Part shown: positions 31,210 to 38,543 of the stretch, piece after piece
How the letters are laid out: each line of letters begins with the position of its first letter
Numbering within the stretch: position 1 is the first letter of the stretch
Assembly (NCBI RefSeq): GCF_009765865.1
Contig: NZ_LMUQ01000064.1
Span: 186,936 to 250,935, forward strand
Length of the DNA: 64,000 nucleotides
Direction: 5' to 3'
Source: Acidisoma sp. L85
Lineage (GTDB): Bacteria > Pseudomonadota > Alphaproteobacteria > Acetobacterales > Acetobacteraceae
The notes under the pieces: model-generated
Seen by the model: the letters and a program-made list of their open reading frames with translations, nothing else
Database searches by the model: none
Told to the model about the DNA's origin: nothing
Made by a program: the position numbers and the translations under genes

Positions 31210-31431
31210 ATGTCAGTGAGTTATTGCGGTCGTCAGCGCTCCACCAGCGATACGTCGGACCACTCATCTTGGGTTAGCGACGATGTCTTCGAACCCGCAA
31301 CCAATACAACTTATATTAGCTTTGCAACGGTGACGGTGGCGCCGCCGCCGCCCCGTCCAGCCTACAAACAGTCGGGACTGGCGAACCAGAGCTTCCAACG
31401 CCTTGGCGTCACCTACTACAGACTCCGCTAA
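31210..31431 (+). CDS. Small hypothetical protein
   Basis: 73 residues starting MSVSYCGRQRSTSDTSDHSS, with a Pro-rich stretch APPPPRPAY and a Tyr/Arg-rich end (LGVTYYRLR). Not a family I recognise. Support: AAGGAAA lies 8 bases before the ATG, and base composition is less GC-rich than neighbours. The stop is 6 bases from the convergent dioxygenase stop. Could be a spurious frame. Confidence 0.42.
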   Translation: MSVSYCGRQRSTSDTSDHSSWVSDDVFEPATNTTYISFATVTVAPPPPRPAYKQSGLANQSFQRLGVTYYRLR

Positions 31432-31436
31432 GCGAC

Positions 31437-32258
31437 CTACCCGAAGCGAAAGCCCGAAATCGCCTTGCCGAGAACGTGGTCGCTATAGGCGTGTGTGGCG
31501 GGTTCGTCTTCCGCCGCGCCGGCGGCGACCATGAGGGGGATGAGATGCTCCTCGCGCGGGTGGCATAGCCGGGCAGACGGCGCCGAGGCCCAGTCGATCA
31601 GCCGCTTGCTGCGGGTCTCGCCCGTCTCGTTGCAGACTGCCTCGCTGAGCCAGGCGTCGAAGGCTTCCGAGGCGGCGGCGCCTCGGGGGTCGCTGCCGAA
31701 GAAGCCGCGCAGGTTGTGGTAGCTCATGCCGGTCGCGACGATCGCCACCCTGTCGTCCCGCAGCGGCGCGAGCGCGCGGCCCATGGCGAGATGGGCGGCC
31801 GGGTCGAGATCCTGGCGCACCGACAGTTCCACCACTGGAATGGCGGCCTTGGGGAAGGCGAGGAGAAAGGGGATGAACACGCCGTGGTCGAAGCCGCGCG
31901 CGGGGTCCTGAATCGTGGGGAATCCGGCCTGTTCCAGCAGCCGCGCGACATCCGCCGCGAGCGCGGGATCGCCCGGCGCCGGGTAGCGCAGCGAATAGGT
32001 GCTCTCGGGGAAGCCGCAATAATCGTAGATCAGGTCCGGGGCAGCGCCGGATGTGACGGCGAGATCCGGCGTCTCCCAATGGCCCGTCACCGTCAGGATG
32101 GCGCGGGGCCTCGCGCCGAGATCGGCCTCGATACCGCGCAGGAAGTCGGCCATGCGGTCCCAGGTGCCAGGCGGTCCCATCGGCGGGTCCATGAAAAAGC
32201 AAGGGCCGCCACCATGTGGCAGGAAATAGGTCGGGAAACGCTGAGCGCCCATTGTCAT
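31437..32258 (-). CDS. Class III extradiol dioxygenase (DODA/YgiD type)
   Basis: 273 residues. LigB-superfamily pattern: FPTYFLPHGGGPCFF (first His ligand), ILTVTGHWETPDLAVT, DHGVFIPFLLAFPKA and HPREEHLIPLMVAAGA (later metal-binding residues). Size and motifs match the 4,5-DOPA extradiol dioxygenase family, which cleaves catechol rings with Fe(II) or Zn. The real substrate is unknown. It stands 5 bases downstream of a YceI gene on the same strand. Confidence 0.92.
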   Translation of the reverse strand: MTMGAQRFPTYFLPHGGGPCFFMDPPMGPPGTWDRMADFLRGIEADLGARPRAILTVTGHWETPDLAVTSGAAPDLIYDYCGFPESTYSLRYPAPGDPALAADVARLLEQAGFPTIQDPARGFDHGVFIPFLLAFPKAAIPVVELSVRQDLDPAAHLAMGRALAPLRDDRVAIVATGMSYHNLRGFFGSDPRGAAASEAFDAWLSEAVCNETGETRSKRLIDWASAPSARLCHPREEHLIPLMVAAGAAEDEPATHAYSDHVLGKAISGFRFG

Positions 32259-32263
32259 CGCCT

Positions 32264-32827
32264 TTACGGAGCTGATTTCGCAGTGATGGCAAAATTCACG
32301 GCAACCTCAAGCGCCACATATTGCGCCGTGCTCCAGGCGCCCTGACCGACGCCGAACCGCGTACGGATGAGCTGGACATGGCCAGTGGCCTTGGCGATGT
32401 CGCCGGTGATCGCGAGGGTAAAGGGCAGGGTGACGGGCTTGGAGATGCCACGGATCGTCAGCGTGCCATTCGTCTCGAAGCCGCCAGCGGTGGTGAGCTT
32501 GAAGCCGGTCGCGACGAAATGCGCTTGGGGGAATTTTTGCGCCGCGAACCAATCGGCGCCGGGCATGGCGCCGTCTTTCTGGCTGTCGCCCGTGGTCGCG
32601 GTCGCAGTGTCGATCGTGACATCAGCATGGCCGGCGGCGGGGTTGGCGGGATCGAAGGCGATCGTGCCGGCGAAGCCAGTGAAGTGGCCGTTGAAGGGCG
32701 AGCCACTCTGCGAACCGGTGAAATCGAGGTGGCTCTGTGCCGTATCGATCGTCCAGTCGGCGGCATGGGCCGCGGAAAGGGAGGCCGTGAGCAGCACGGC
32801 ACCGACGGTAAAGGCGACGGCCTTCAT
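32264..32827 (-). CDS. YceI-family periplasmic protein (second copy of the operon)
   Basis: 187 residues with signal peptide (FTVGAVLLTASLSAAHA) and YceI lipocalin-like beta-barrel: WTIDTAQSHLDFTGSQSG, PFNGHFTGFAGTIAFDP, HFVATGF and LIRTRFGVGQGAWST. YceI proteins bind isoprenoid-like lipids (polyisoprenoid quinones). Follows a cytochrome b561 gene and precedes the dioxygenase gene by 5 bases. Confidence 0.93.
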   Translation of the reverse strand: MKAVAFTVGAVLLTASLSAAHAADWTIDTAQSHLDFTGSQSGSPFNGHFTGFAGTIAFDPANPAAGHADVTIDTATATTGDSQKDGAMPGADWFAAQKFPQAHFVATGFKLTTAGGFETNGTLTIRGISKPVTLPFTLAITGDIAKATGHVQLIRTRFGVGQGAWSTAQYVALEVAVNFAITAKSAP

Positions 32828-32851
32828 GGGAGAAGTTCCTTGGGAGGGGTG

Positions 32852-33448
32852 TCAGTCGCGGCTCGGCAGGCCGCGCCCGGGCAGCATGCGGCGCAGGATG
32901 GGCTCGCGCTTTAACAGGTGGTGGCGCAGCACCGCTGCGATATGGACGGCGAGGAGGCCGATGAGGGTCCAGGCGCCATAAGCATGGACCCAGGCCAGGA
33001 TATGACTGACCGCTGCCTTATTCGCGAGATTGGGCAGGACCGGCAGATCGGGCCAGGGCACCAGGCTGTAGAGAACCGTTGGCAGGTTGAAGGGCGAGGA
33101 CGAAACTACCGCCCAGCCTGTCAGCGGCATGCCGAACATGAAGACATAGAGCAGCCAGTGCAGCCCATGCGCCGCCCCCTTTTCAAGAGGTGGCGTCTGG
33201 GCCGGAAGCGGCGGCGGCCGATGCGTGAAGCGCCATAGCAGCCGGACTACCGCGAGCAGCAGGACGGTGATGCCGATCGATTTGTGGAGCTGGAAGAGCT
33301 TGAACTCCAGCATCTGCGTGATCTTGAGCTGCGTCATCACTAGGCCGATGACGATGAGTGCGAGAATACCTAGCGCGATCAGCCAATGCAGCAGGATCGC
33401 CACCAGGCTGTAGCGCGAGCGGCGCAAAGGAAGGATCGCGCGGGCCAT
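32852..33448 (-). CDS. Cytochrome b561-type membrane protein
   Basis: 198 residues from ATG 33448 (a TTG at 33454 is the alternative). Four membrane segments with the two heme-ligand His pairs expected of the B561 family: SLVAILLHWLIALG and LFQLHKSIGITVLLLA, then AHGLHWLLYVFMFGMPLTGW and HAYGAWTLIGLLAVHIAAVL. It should move electrons between quinol and periplasmic acceptors. It sits between two YceI genes; such pairs are common and suggest cooperation in quinone-lipid redox. Confidence 0.93.
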   Translation of the reverse strand: MARAILPLRRSRYSLVAILLHWLIALGILALIVIGLVMTQLKITQMLEFKLFQLHKSIGITVLLLAVVRLLWRFTHRPPPLPAQTPPLEKGAAHGLHWLLYVFMFGMPLTGWAVVSSSPFNLPTVLYSLVPWPDLPVLPNLANKAAVSHILAWVHAYGAWTLIGLLAVHIAAVLRHHLLKREPILRRMLPGRGLPSRD

Positions 33449-33469
33449 GACCAATGCGCCGTCCGAATG

Positions 33470-34099
33470 TTAAGCGCGGCGCTCGAAGGCCGAACTGATC
33501 GTCACCGTCACGGTGTCGCCGATGAGCGGCACGTAAGTCTTGATGCCGAAAGCGCTGCGCTTGATCGTCGTCGTGCCGTCGAAGCCGATCGTGTATGCCT
33601 TGTCCAACGGGTTGACGCCGCCGCCGTTGAAATGGGCGTCCAAGGTGACCGGCTGGGTCACGCCGTGCAGCGTCAGCTCGCCCTTAATGCGGCCGGTGTC
33701 ATGCCCGGTGCGGGTGATCGAGGTCGCGTTGAAAGTGATCGTCGGATATTTCGCCGCATCGAGCCAGGTCGGGCTCTTCAGCTCACCGTCGAGCTTCGGG
33801 TTGGTGGTGCTGATACTGTCGGTCGGAAGGGTGATCGAGAGCTTGCTATGGGAGGGCACCTTGGCGTCGAAGTCGAGCGAGCCGCTGGCGTCGGAAACGT
33901 TGCCGTACCAGGTCGTGAATCCCATGTGAGACACGGCGAAAAGAACGCGGGTATGCGCGGGTTCCACGGCGTAATTGCCGCTTTGGACATGGCCCGGATC
34001 CTTGGTCACGACCTGGGCAGAAGCGGGAGTCGAGACCGCGGCGGCACCGAATGCAACGCCGGCAGCGACGGCAACTGCGAAGAGAGGAGAACGTATCAT
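33470..34099 (-). CDS. YceI-family periplasmic protein (first copy of the operon)
   Basis: 209 residues. Sec signal peptide (AVAVAAGVAFGAAAVSTPASA), then a YceI domain: NYAVEPAHTRVLFAVSHMGF, TTWYGNVSDASGSLDFD, ITRTGHDTGRIKGELTLHG and IKRSAFGIKTYVPLIGD. First gene of the YceI-b561-YceI operon, diverging from a LysR gene with 113 bases between. Confidence 0.94.
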   Translation of the reverse strand: MIRSPLFAVAVAAGVAFGAAAVSTPASAQVVTKDPGHVQSGNYAVEPAHTRVLFAVSHMGFTTWYGNVSDASGSLDFDAKVPSHSKLSITLPTDSISTTNPKLDGELKSPTWLDAAKYPTITFNATSITRTGHDTGRIKGELTLHGVTQPVTLDAHFNGGGVNPLDKAYTIGFDGTTTIKRSAFGIKTYVPLIGDTVTVTISSAFERRA

Positions 34100-34185
34100 G
34101 ATTGGTCCTCGAGAGATTGAGCAGATGCCCAGCGGTTTATTGCAGCTGAAACATAGAGGAAATAGATAAAATATAGTGAAACTCC

Positions 34186-34200
34186 ATCCAATCTTCGGAT
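34186..34200. promoter_or_regulatory. Candidate LysR box (T-N11-A)
   Basis: ATCCAATCTTCGGAT: arms ATCC/GGAT with T34187 and A34199 exactly 11 bases apart, the classic LysR-type motif. It is 12 bases upstream of the LysR start and within the divergent promoter region of the YceI operon. Suggests that this LysR controls both itself and the operon; the sequence alone cannot prove binding. Confidence 0.45.
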
Positions 34201-34212
34201 AGAGTGAGGGCG

Positions 34213-35253
34213 ATGATTACGGACGGACTAACGCTCGACCAGATTCAGGTCTTCCTCATCGTGGCGGACCAAGGCAGCTTTTCGGCCGCTTCGCGCAGTC
34301 TCGGCCGCGCACAATCCGCGATCACCTACGCGGTCCAGCGGCTGGAGGAGCAGATCGGCACCAGCCTCTTCGACCGCAGCGGCTATCGTGCCGTGCTTAC
34401 CGAGGCGGGCGCGGCGCTGCTGCCGAGGGCCTGCCGTATCGCGCAGGAGGTCGCGGCCTTCCGCGCCCAGGCGCATGGCCTGACTGAGGGGTTGGAGCCC
34501 GAGCTGACCCTGGTGGTGGATGCCATGTTCCCGACCACGGCTCTGGTCGCGGCGCTGACGGATTTTCGCGAGCGCTACCCGACCGTGCCGACCCGCATCT
34601 ATGTCGAATCCCTCGGCGCCGCGGCGGCTTTGGTGGCGGATGGCACCTGCACCATCGGTCTGCTGCTGTATTTTGCGGCCGAGGACCCGCTTCTGAGTTT
34701 GCGGCCAATCGCGCGGGTTCGCATGGTCGCGGTGGCAGCGCCGCAGCATCCCCTGGCGCTGATGCCGGGTCCGATTCCGACAGATGACTTGCAGGCCCAT
34801 GTCCAGCTCGTGCTGACGGATCGTTCCGGCCGGACCGGCAGCCGGGACCACGGGGTCCTGTCCAGCCGCACCTGGCGTCTCGGCGACCTTGGCGCCAAGC
34901 ATGCGCTGCTGCTGGGCGGCCTCGGCTGGGGCGGCATGCCGTGGCACATGGTGGAAGCGGATGTCGCGGCCGGGCGGCTGCGGATTATTTTGCCGGAGGA
35001 GTGGCAGGGGAATGACGGCGGGGTACCCCTGCAAATCTGCGTCGCGCACCGGACCGACCGCTCGGTGGGTCCAGCCGGGCGCTGGCTAATCGAGCGGCTG
35101 ATGGCAACCCAGGACGAGACCATAGCGGAGAAAGAGCAAGCGAATGGAGATCAGGCCGGCCGAGGAGAGCGATCTGCCGCGCATCCTCGACATCACAAAC
35201 GACGCGATCCTCAACACCACATCGAGCTGGAACATCACGCCGACCACGCTTGA
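34213..35253 (+). CDS. LysR-family transcriptional regulator
   Basis: 346 residues from ATG 34213 (GAGG before it). N-terminal winged helix: LDQIQVFLIVADQGSFSAAS and AITYAVQRLEEQIG; the rest is the periplasmic-binding-like effector domain. The natural end of the family would be near WLIERLMATQDETIA. The frame continues about 38 residues more (His/Arg-rich, not family-like) and overlaps the next gene by 110 bases, which looks like loss of an earlier stop. Divergent from the YceI operon. Confidence 0.93.
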   Translation: MITDGLTLDQIQVFLIVADQGSFSAASRSLGRAQSAITYAVQRLEEQIGTSLFDRSGYRAVLTEAGAALLPRACRIAQEVAAFRAQAHGLTEGLEPELTLVVDAMFPTTALVAALTDFRERYPTVPTRIYVESLGAAAALVADGTCTIGLLLYFAAEDPLLSLRPIARVRMVAVAAPQHPLALMPGPIPTDDLQAHVQLVLTDRSGRTGSRDHGVLSSRTWRLGDLGAKHALLLGGLGWGGMPWHMVEADVAAGRLRIILPEEWQGNDGGVPLQICVAHRTDRSVGPAGRWLIERLMATQDETIAEKEQANGDQAGRGERSAAHPRHHKRRDPQHHIELEHHADHA

Positions 35254-35647
35254 GGCGCGCAGCCGCTGGCTTGCCGAGCGGCAGGCTGCCCGGCTGCCGG
35301 TACTGGTGAGTGTGAGCGATGGGTTTGTGACGGGCTTCGGGAGCTACGGGGCCTTCCGGCCCTGGGATGGCTATGCCCTCACCGTCGAACACTCGATCTA
35401 CGTCGACGCCGCTTGCCGGCGTCATGGGGCCGGTCGCCGGCTGCTAACGGCGCTTCTCGATCATGCCGCGCGGGCCGGGATGCATGTGATGATCGGGGTG
35501 ATTTCCGCCGACAACCTCATCTCGATCCGGCTGCATGAGGAGTTCGGCTTCGCGGTGACCGGCCGCCTGCCGGAGGTCGGCCGCAAGTTCGACCGTTGGC
35601 TCGGCCTCGTGCTCATGCAGAAGACACTCGATTTGCCGGAGGCTTGA
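35144..35647 (+). CDS. GNAT-family N-acetyltransferase (phosphinothricin acetyltransferase-like)
   Basis: 167 residues. MEIRPAEESDLPRILDITND start, VEHSIYVDAACRRHGAGRRL (acetyl-CoA pyrophosphate loop RxxGxG/A) and NLISIRLHEEFGFAVTG with AEVGxKFxxW-type end (PEVGRKFDRWLGLV), all as in the Pat/Bar branch that acetylates phosphinothricin or methionine sulfoximine-like amino acids. It overlaps the LysR gene end by 110 bases in another frame. Confidence 0.93.
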   Translation: MEIRPAEESDLPRILDITNDAILNTTSSWNITPTTLEARSRWLAERQAARLPVLVSVSDGFVTGFGSYGAFRPWDGYALTVEHSIYVDAACRRHGAGRRLLTALLDHAARAGMHVMIGVISADNLISIRLHEEFGFAVTGRLPEVGRKFDRWLGLVLMQKTLDLPEA

Positions 35648-35797
35648 ACAAGTCGTTTGAAACTCAAATGAATTTCTTCGGTTCCGACAAGTCGCCGCGC
35701 TAGCCTCGGATCCTTGACACCTTAGGGGGCGGTCGGTAGCAGACGCTGTGCCCTGGGTGGGCCCGCTTGCGGCGGGGCTGTTCGGCTATGAGAGGGC

Positions 35798-36109
35798 ATG
35801 GGAATGAGCGGCGGCGAGGGGAACGAATCGTTCGAACAACGGCTTGCCAAGGCTCGCGGAAGCGCCGGTATGGATCGGCCGCCGAGCAGTGGGAAGCCAC
35901 CGGACAACTCTAACAGCAATGCCATCAGGCTCGCGATGCGCCTGGGTATTGAACTGGTCGCGGCGCTTGTTATCGCCGTGGTGATTGGTTGGGGTTTGGA
36001 CCGGCTGTTCCATACGCGTCCCTGGCTGATGATCGCCTTCGTGCCAATCGGCGCGGCGGCAGGGATACGGAATTTGATCCGGGCCGTCGGTCCGGGTGAC
36101 AAAAGCTGA
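35798..36109 (+). CDS. atpI: ATP synthase accessory protein AtpI/AtpZ
   Basis: 103 residues. Hydrophilic N-terminus, then two membrane segments (LGIELVAALVIAVVIGWGL and WLMIAFVPIGAAAGIRN) with the AtpZ-type RLGIE start. It helps assembly of the c-ring in the cytoplasmic membrane. First gene of the F0 cluster; ATG at 35804 is an alternative start. The F1 genes are not in this window, in line with the separate F0 and F1 clusters of Alphaproteobacteria. Confidence 0.88.
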   Translation: MGMSGGEGNESFEQRLAKARGSAGMDRPPSSGKPPDNSNSNAIRLAMRLGIELVAALVIAVVIGWGLDRLFHTRPWLMIAFVPIGAAAGIRNLIRAVGPGDKS

Positions 36110-36130
36110 CGAGGCTACTGGGAAACGTTC

Positions 36131-36883
36131 ATGGCTGGTCCTTCGATCGACGCGCTTGGCCAATTCAGGCTGACCACGGGACTGGGGCCTATCGGTCATG
36201 CCGTAAACTTCACCAATTCCAACGAAATGATGGTTGTCGCGGCCGGCATCATCATCGTGCTTTTCGCGCTCGGCCTGCGCGCCCGCGCCGTGGTGCCGGG
36301 CCGGCTGCAATCCCTCGTCGAGATGATCTACGAGTTCGTCCGAAATATGTGCGTGGATACGATCGGGCCGGAGGGGGTGAAGTTCTTTCCGCTGGTCTTC
36401 ACGCTGTTCAGCTTCATCCTGCTGGGCAATCTGCTCGGCCTGTTCCCGTATTTCTTCGCTTTCACCAGCGGCATCGTGGTGACGCTGACGCTCGCGATCT
36501 TCGTGTTCCTGTTCTCGACGGGCGTGGGTTTCTATGTCCACGGCTTCCGTTTCCTGAAATTCTTTGTGCCCGACGGGGTGCCCGGCTGGCTATTGCCGCT
36601 GCTGGTGCCGATCGAGATCATCTCCTACCTGTCGCGGCCGGTTTCCCTCTCGGTCCGACTTTTCGCCAATATGACCGCCGGGCATGTGATGCTTGAGGTC
36701 TTCGCCGGCTTCATGATCCTGCTGACGGCGAGCCTTGGCATTTTTGGTGCTGTTGCCTCCATCGTGCCGCTCGGTCTCAATGTCGCGCTGATGGGGCTCG
36801 AAGTTCTGGTGGCGTTCCTGCAGGCTTATGTTTTCGCCATCCTCACCTGCCTGTATCTGCACGACGCCGTGCATATGCACTGA
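36131..36883 (+). CDS. atpB: ATP synthase F0 subunit a
   Basis: 250 residues. Proton-channel subunit with five to six membrane helices; essential Arg in LSVRLFANMTAGHVMLEVF and the family end VFAILTCLYLHDAVHMH. Starts MAGPSIDALGQF and continues with the TGLGPIGHAVNFTNS segment of the alphaproteobacterial type. 21 bases after atpI; atpE follows. Confidence 0.98.
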   Translation: MAGPSIDALGQFRLTTGLGPIGHAVNFTNSNEMMVVAAGIIIVLFALGLRARAVVPGRLQSLVEMIYEFVRNMCVDTIGPEGVKFFPLVFTLFSFILLGNLLGLFPYFFAFTSGIVVTLTLAIFVFLFSTGVGFYVHGFRFLKFFVPDGVPGWLLPLLVPIEIISYLSRPVSLSVRLFANMTAGHVMLEVFAGFMILLTASLGIFGAVASIVPLGLNVALMGLEVLVAFLQAYVFAILTCLYLHDAVHMH

Positions 36884-36933
36884 CACGATCCGGTGCCTGT
36901 GCACTGATGAATTCCTGAAAGGACGATAGAACT

Positions 36934-37167
36934 ATGGACATCAATTCTGCGCTTCTCGCCAAGGATATCGGCGCAGGCCTAGCCACTATCGGCGTCGCCG
37001 GTGCCGGCGTGGGTATCGGCAATCTGTTCGGCGCCTTCGTCTCCGCGGTTGGCCGCAACCCGGCCGCGCGTGACAAGATGTTCCGTGACGTGCTGCTCGG
37101 CTTCGCGCTGACGGAAGCGGTGGCGCTCTATGCGCTCGTCATCGCGCTGGTCATTCTGTTCACCTGA
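36934..37167 (+). CDS. atpE: ATP synthase F0 subunit c
   Basis: 77 residues, two membrane helices with a polar loop (GRNPAARDKMF). The ion-binding carboxylate is Glu in GFALTEAVALYALV. Glycine-rich first helix IGVAGAGVGIGNLFGA. Forms the rotating ring. Preceded by GAAAGGA at 36916-36922. Confidence 0.98.
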   Translation: MDINSALLAKDIGAGLATIGVAGAGVGIGNLFGAFVSAVGRNPAARDKMFRDVLLGFALTEAVALYALVIALVILFT

Positions 37168-37189
37168 TCCCGCGCCAAAGCTGATCCTC

Positions 37190-37813
37190 ATGCGCCGCTT
37201 CGTCACCAGCGCCGGTTCCGTCCTCACCGGCCTCGTTCTCGCCGCCGTCTGCCTGCCCGGTTCTGCCTGGGCTCAGGAAGAAGGCAGCAAGACCATGCCG
37301 CAGATGGATTTCAAGAATCCGCTGACGGCGAGCCAGGTCGTCTGGCTGGTGATCATCATCGTCGCGCTCTACTTCATCCTGTCGCGCTGGGCGCTGCCCG
37401 CGGTCGGCGAGGTGCTGGCGGATCGCGCGAAGCGGATCGAGACGGATCTGGAGGCGGCGCGCGCGGCCAAGGCCGAGGCGGACGCCGCGGTCGCCGAGCT
37501 CAACTCGGCCATGAAGGCGGCCCGCGAGGGCGCCCATGCCGAGATCGCCGAGGCGGTGGCCCGTGCCAAGGCCGAGGCGGTCAAGGAAGCGGCGGCGGCA
37601 TCGGCCAAGCTCGATGCGAGGGTGGAGCAGGCTGAGGCGCAGATCGCTGCCGCCCGTACCTCAGCGATGAGCGCGATCCGGCCGGTTGCGACCGACACCG
37701 CGAAGCTGCTGCTCGCCCGGCTGACGGGCGGGAGCGCGGACGAGGCCATGCTGGGCCGCGGCATCGATGGCGCGCTCGCGGCGCGCGGTCTGGCCGAAGC
37801 CGGCAAAGCCTAG
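37190..37813 (+). CDS. ATP synthase F0 subunit b'
   Basis: 207 residues from ATG 37190. Signal-like N-terminus, one membrane segment (VVWLVIIIVALYFILSRWALP) and a long Ala/Glu/Lys coiled coil. Position before the second b-type gene marks it as the b' (atpF2/atpG-named) stator subunit of phototroph and alphaproteobacterial type. The possible upstream start at 37130 overlaps atpE and is not used. Confidence 0.93.
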   Translation: MRRFVTSAGSVLTGLVLAAVCLPGSAWAQEEGSKTMPQMDFKNPLTASQVVWLVIIIVALYFILSRWALPAVGEVLADRAKRIETDLEAARAAKAEADAAVAELNSAMKAAREGAHAEIAEAVARAKAEAVKEAAAASAKLDARVEQAEAQIAAARTSAMSAIRPVATDTAKLLLARLTGGSADEAMLGRGIDGALAARGLAEAGKA

Positions 37814-37825
37814 AGGGAGCGGGAC

Positions 37826-38347
37826 ATGCAATACGAATCGCTCGCCAACGCGCCCTGGGTCCACGGGACCTTCTGGGTCTTCATTTCCGTCGTCATCTTT
37901 GCGCTGCTGTTCGGCAAGAAGATCCTGGGGCCGGTCAGCAAGGCGCTGGATGGCCGCGGCGAGGCGATCCGGCTCTCGCTCGAAGAAGCAGCGCGGCTGA
38001 AGGTCGAGGCCGAGGCGATGCTCGCCAGCGCCCGCATCAAGCGGGATGAGGCTCTGGCCGAAGCGCAGGAGATTTTGGCGCGCGCCAAGGACGAGGCGCT
38101 CCGCATGGCCGCCGAGCTCGCCGCCGAGGCGGAGACCCGGGCACGGGCGCGCGAGCGGATGGTTACCGAGCGTATCGCCGCCGCCGAGGCTTCGGCGATC
38201 ACCGAGGTGCGTGCCGCCGCTGTCGAGATCGCCATCGCCGCGACGGCGCAGGCGCTACGCGAGGGGTTGGGCGCGGCGCAGGACGCGGCGCTGGTGGATC
38301 GCGCGATCGCCAATGTCCCAACGGCTCTGGCGGCGCGCGCGGCTTAG
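37826..38347 (+). CDS. atpF: ATP synthase F0 subunit b
   Basis: 173 residues. One N-terminal membrane segment (GTFWVFISVVIFALLFG), then GPVSKALDGRGEAIRLSLEE and an extended coiled coil rich in Ala, Arg and Glu. Forms the peripheral stalk with b'. Last gene of the cluster; 12 bases after b', with the intergenic repeat copy F 66 bases downstream. Confidence 0.94.
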   Translation: MQYESLANAPWVHGTFWVFISVVIFALLFGKKILGPVSKALDGRGEAIRLSLEEAARLKVEAEAMLASARIKRDEALAEAQEILARAKDEALRMAAELAAEAETRARARERMVTERIAAAEASAITEVRAAAVEIAIAATAQALREGLGAAQDAALVDRAIANVPTALAARAA

Positions 38348-38412
38348 GGTCGTCTGCGTGGGCGTCGACGCCCGCCGAACAACAAGAGTCACGTCATGAC
38401 CAACTGACTAAC

Positions 38413-38498
38413 GTCATGCTCGGCGAAGGCCGAGCATCCACGCCTTTGCTCGCGTGACGGAGGCAAGGCGTGGATGGCACGCCTTCGCGTGCCATGAC
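38413..38498 (+). repeat. Three-hairpin intergenic repeat, copy F
   Basis: Short form, nearly the same as copy E: GTCATGCTCGGC / GCCGAGCAT, CCACGCCTT / AAGGCGTGG, GGCACGC-CTTC-GCGTGCC, end CATGAC. The downstream flank (GGATCTTTTGGGTCG, then CCAATCTTAGATCGTCAC to about 38539) is shared with copies C and E. Lies between the convergent atpF and smc genes. Confidence 0.88.
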
Positions 38499-38543
38499 GG
38501 ATCTTTTGGGTCGCCGTCCAATCTTAGATCGTCACGCCTGGCC

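Noticed and set aside
37130-37189. Upstream start for the ATP synthase b' subunit
   Set aside because: It would overlap the end of atpE and add residues unlike the family; ATG 37190 gives the expected N-terminus.
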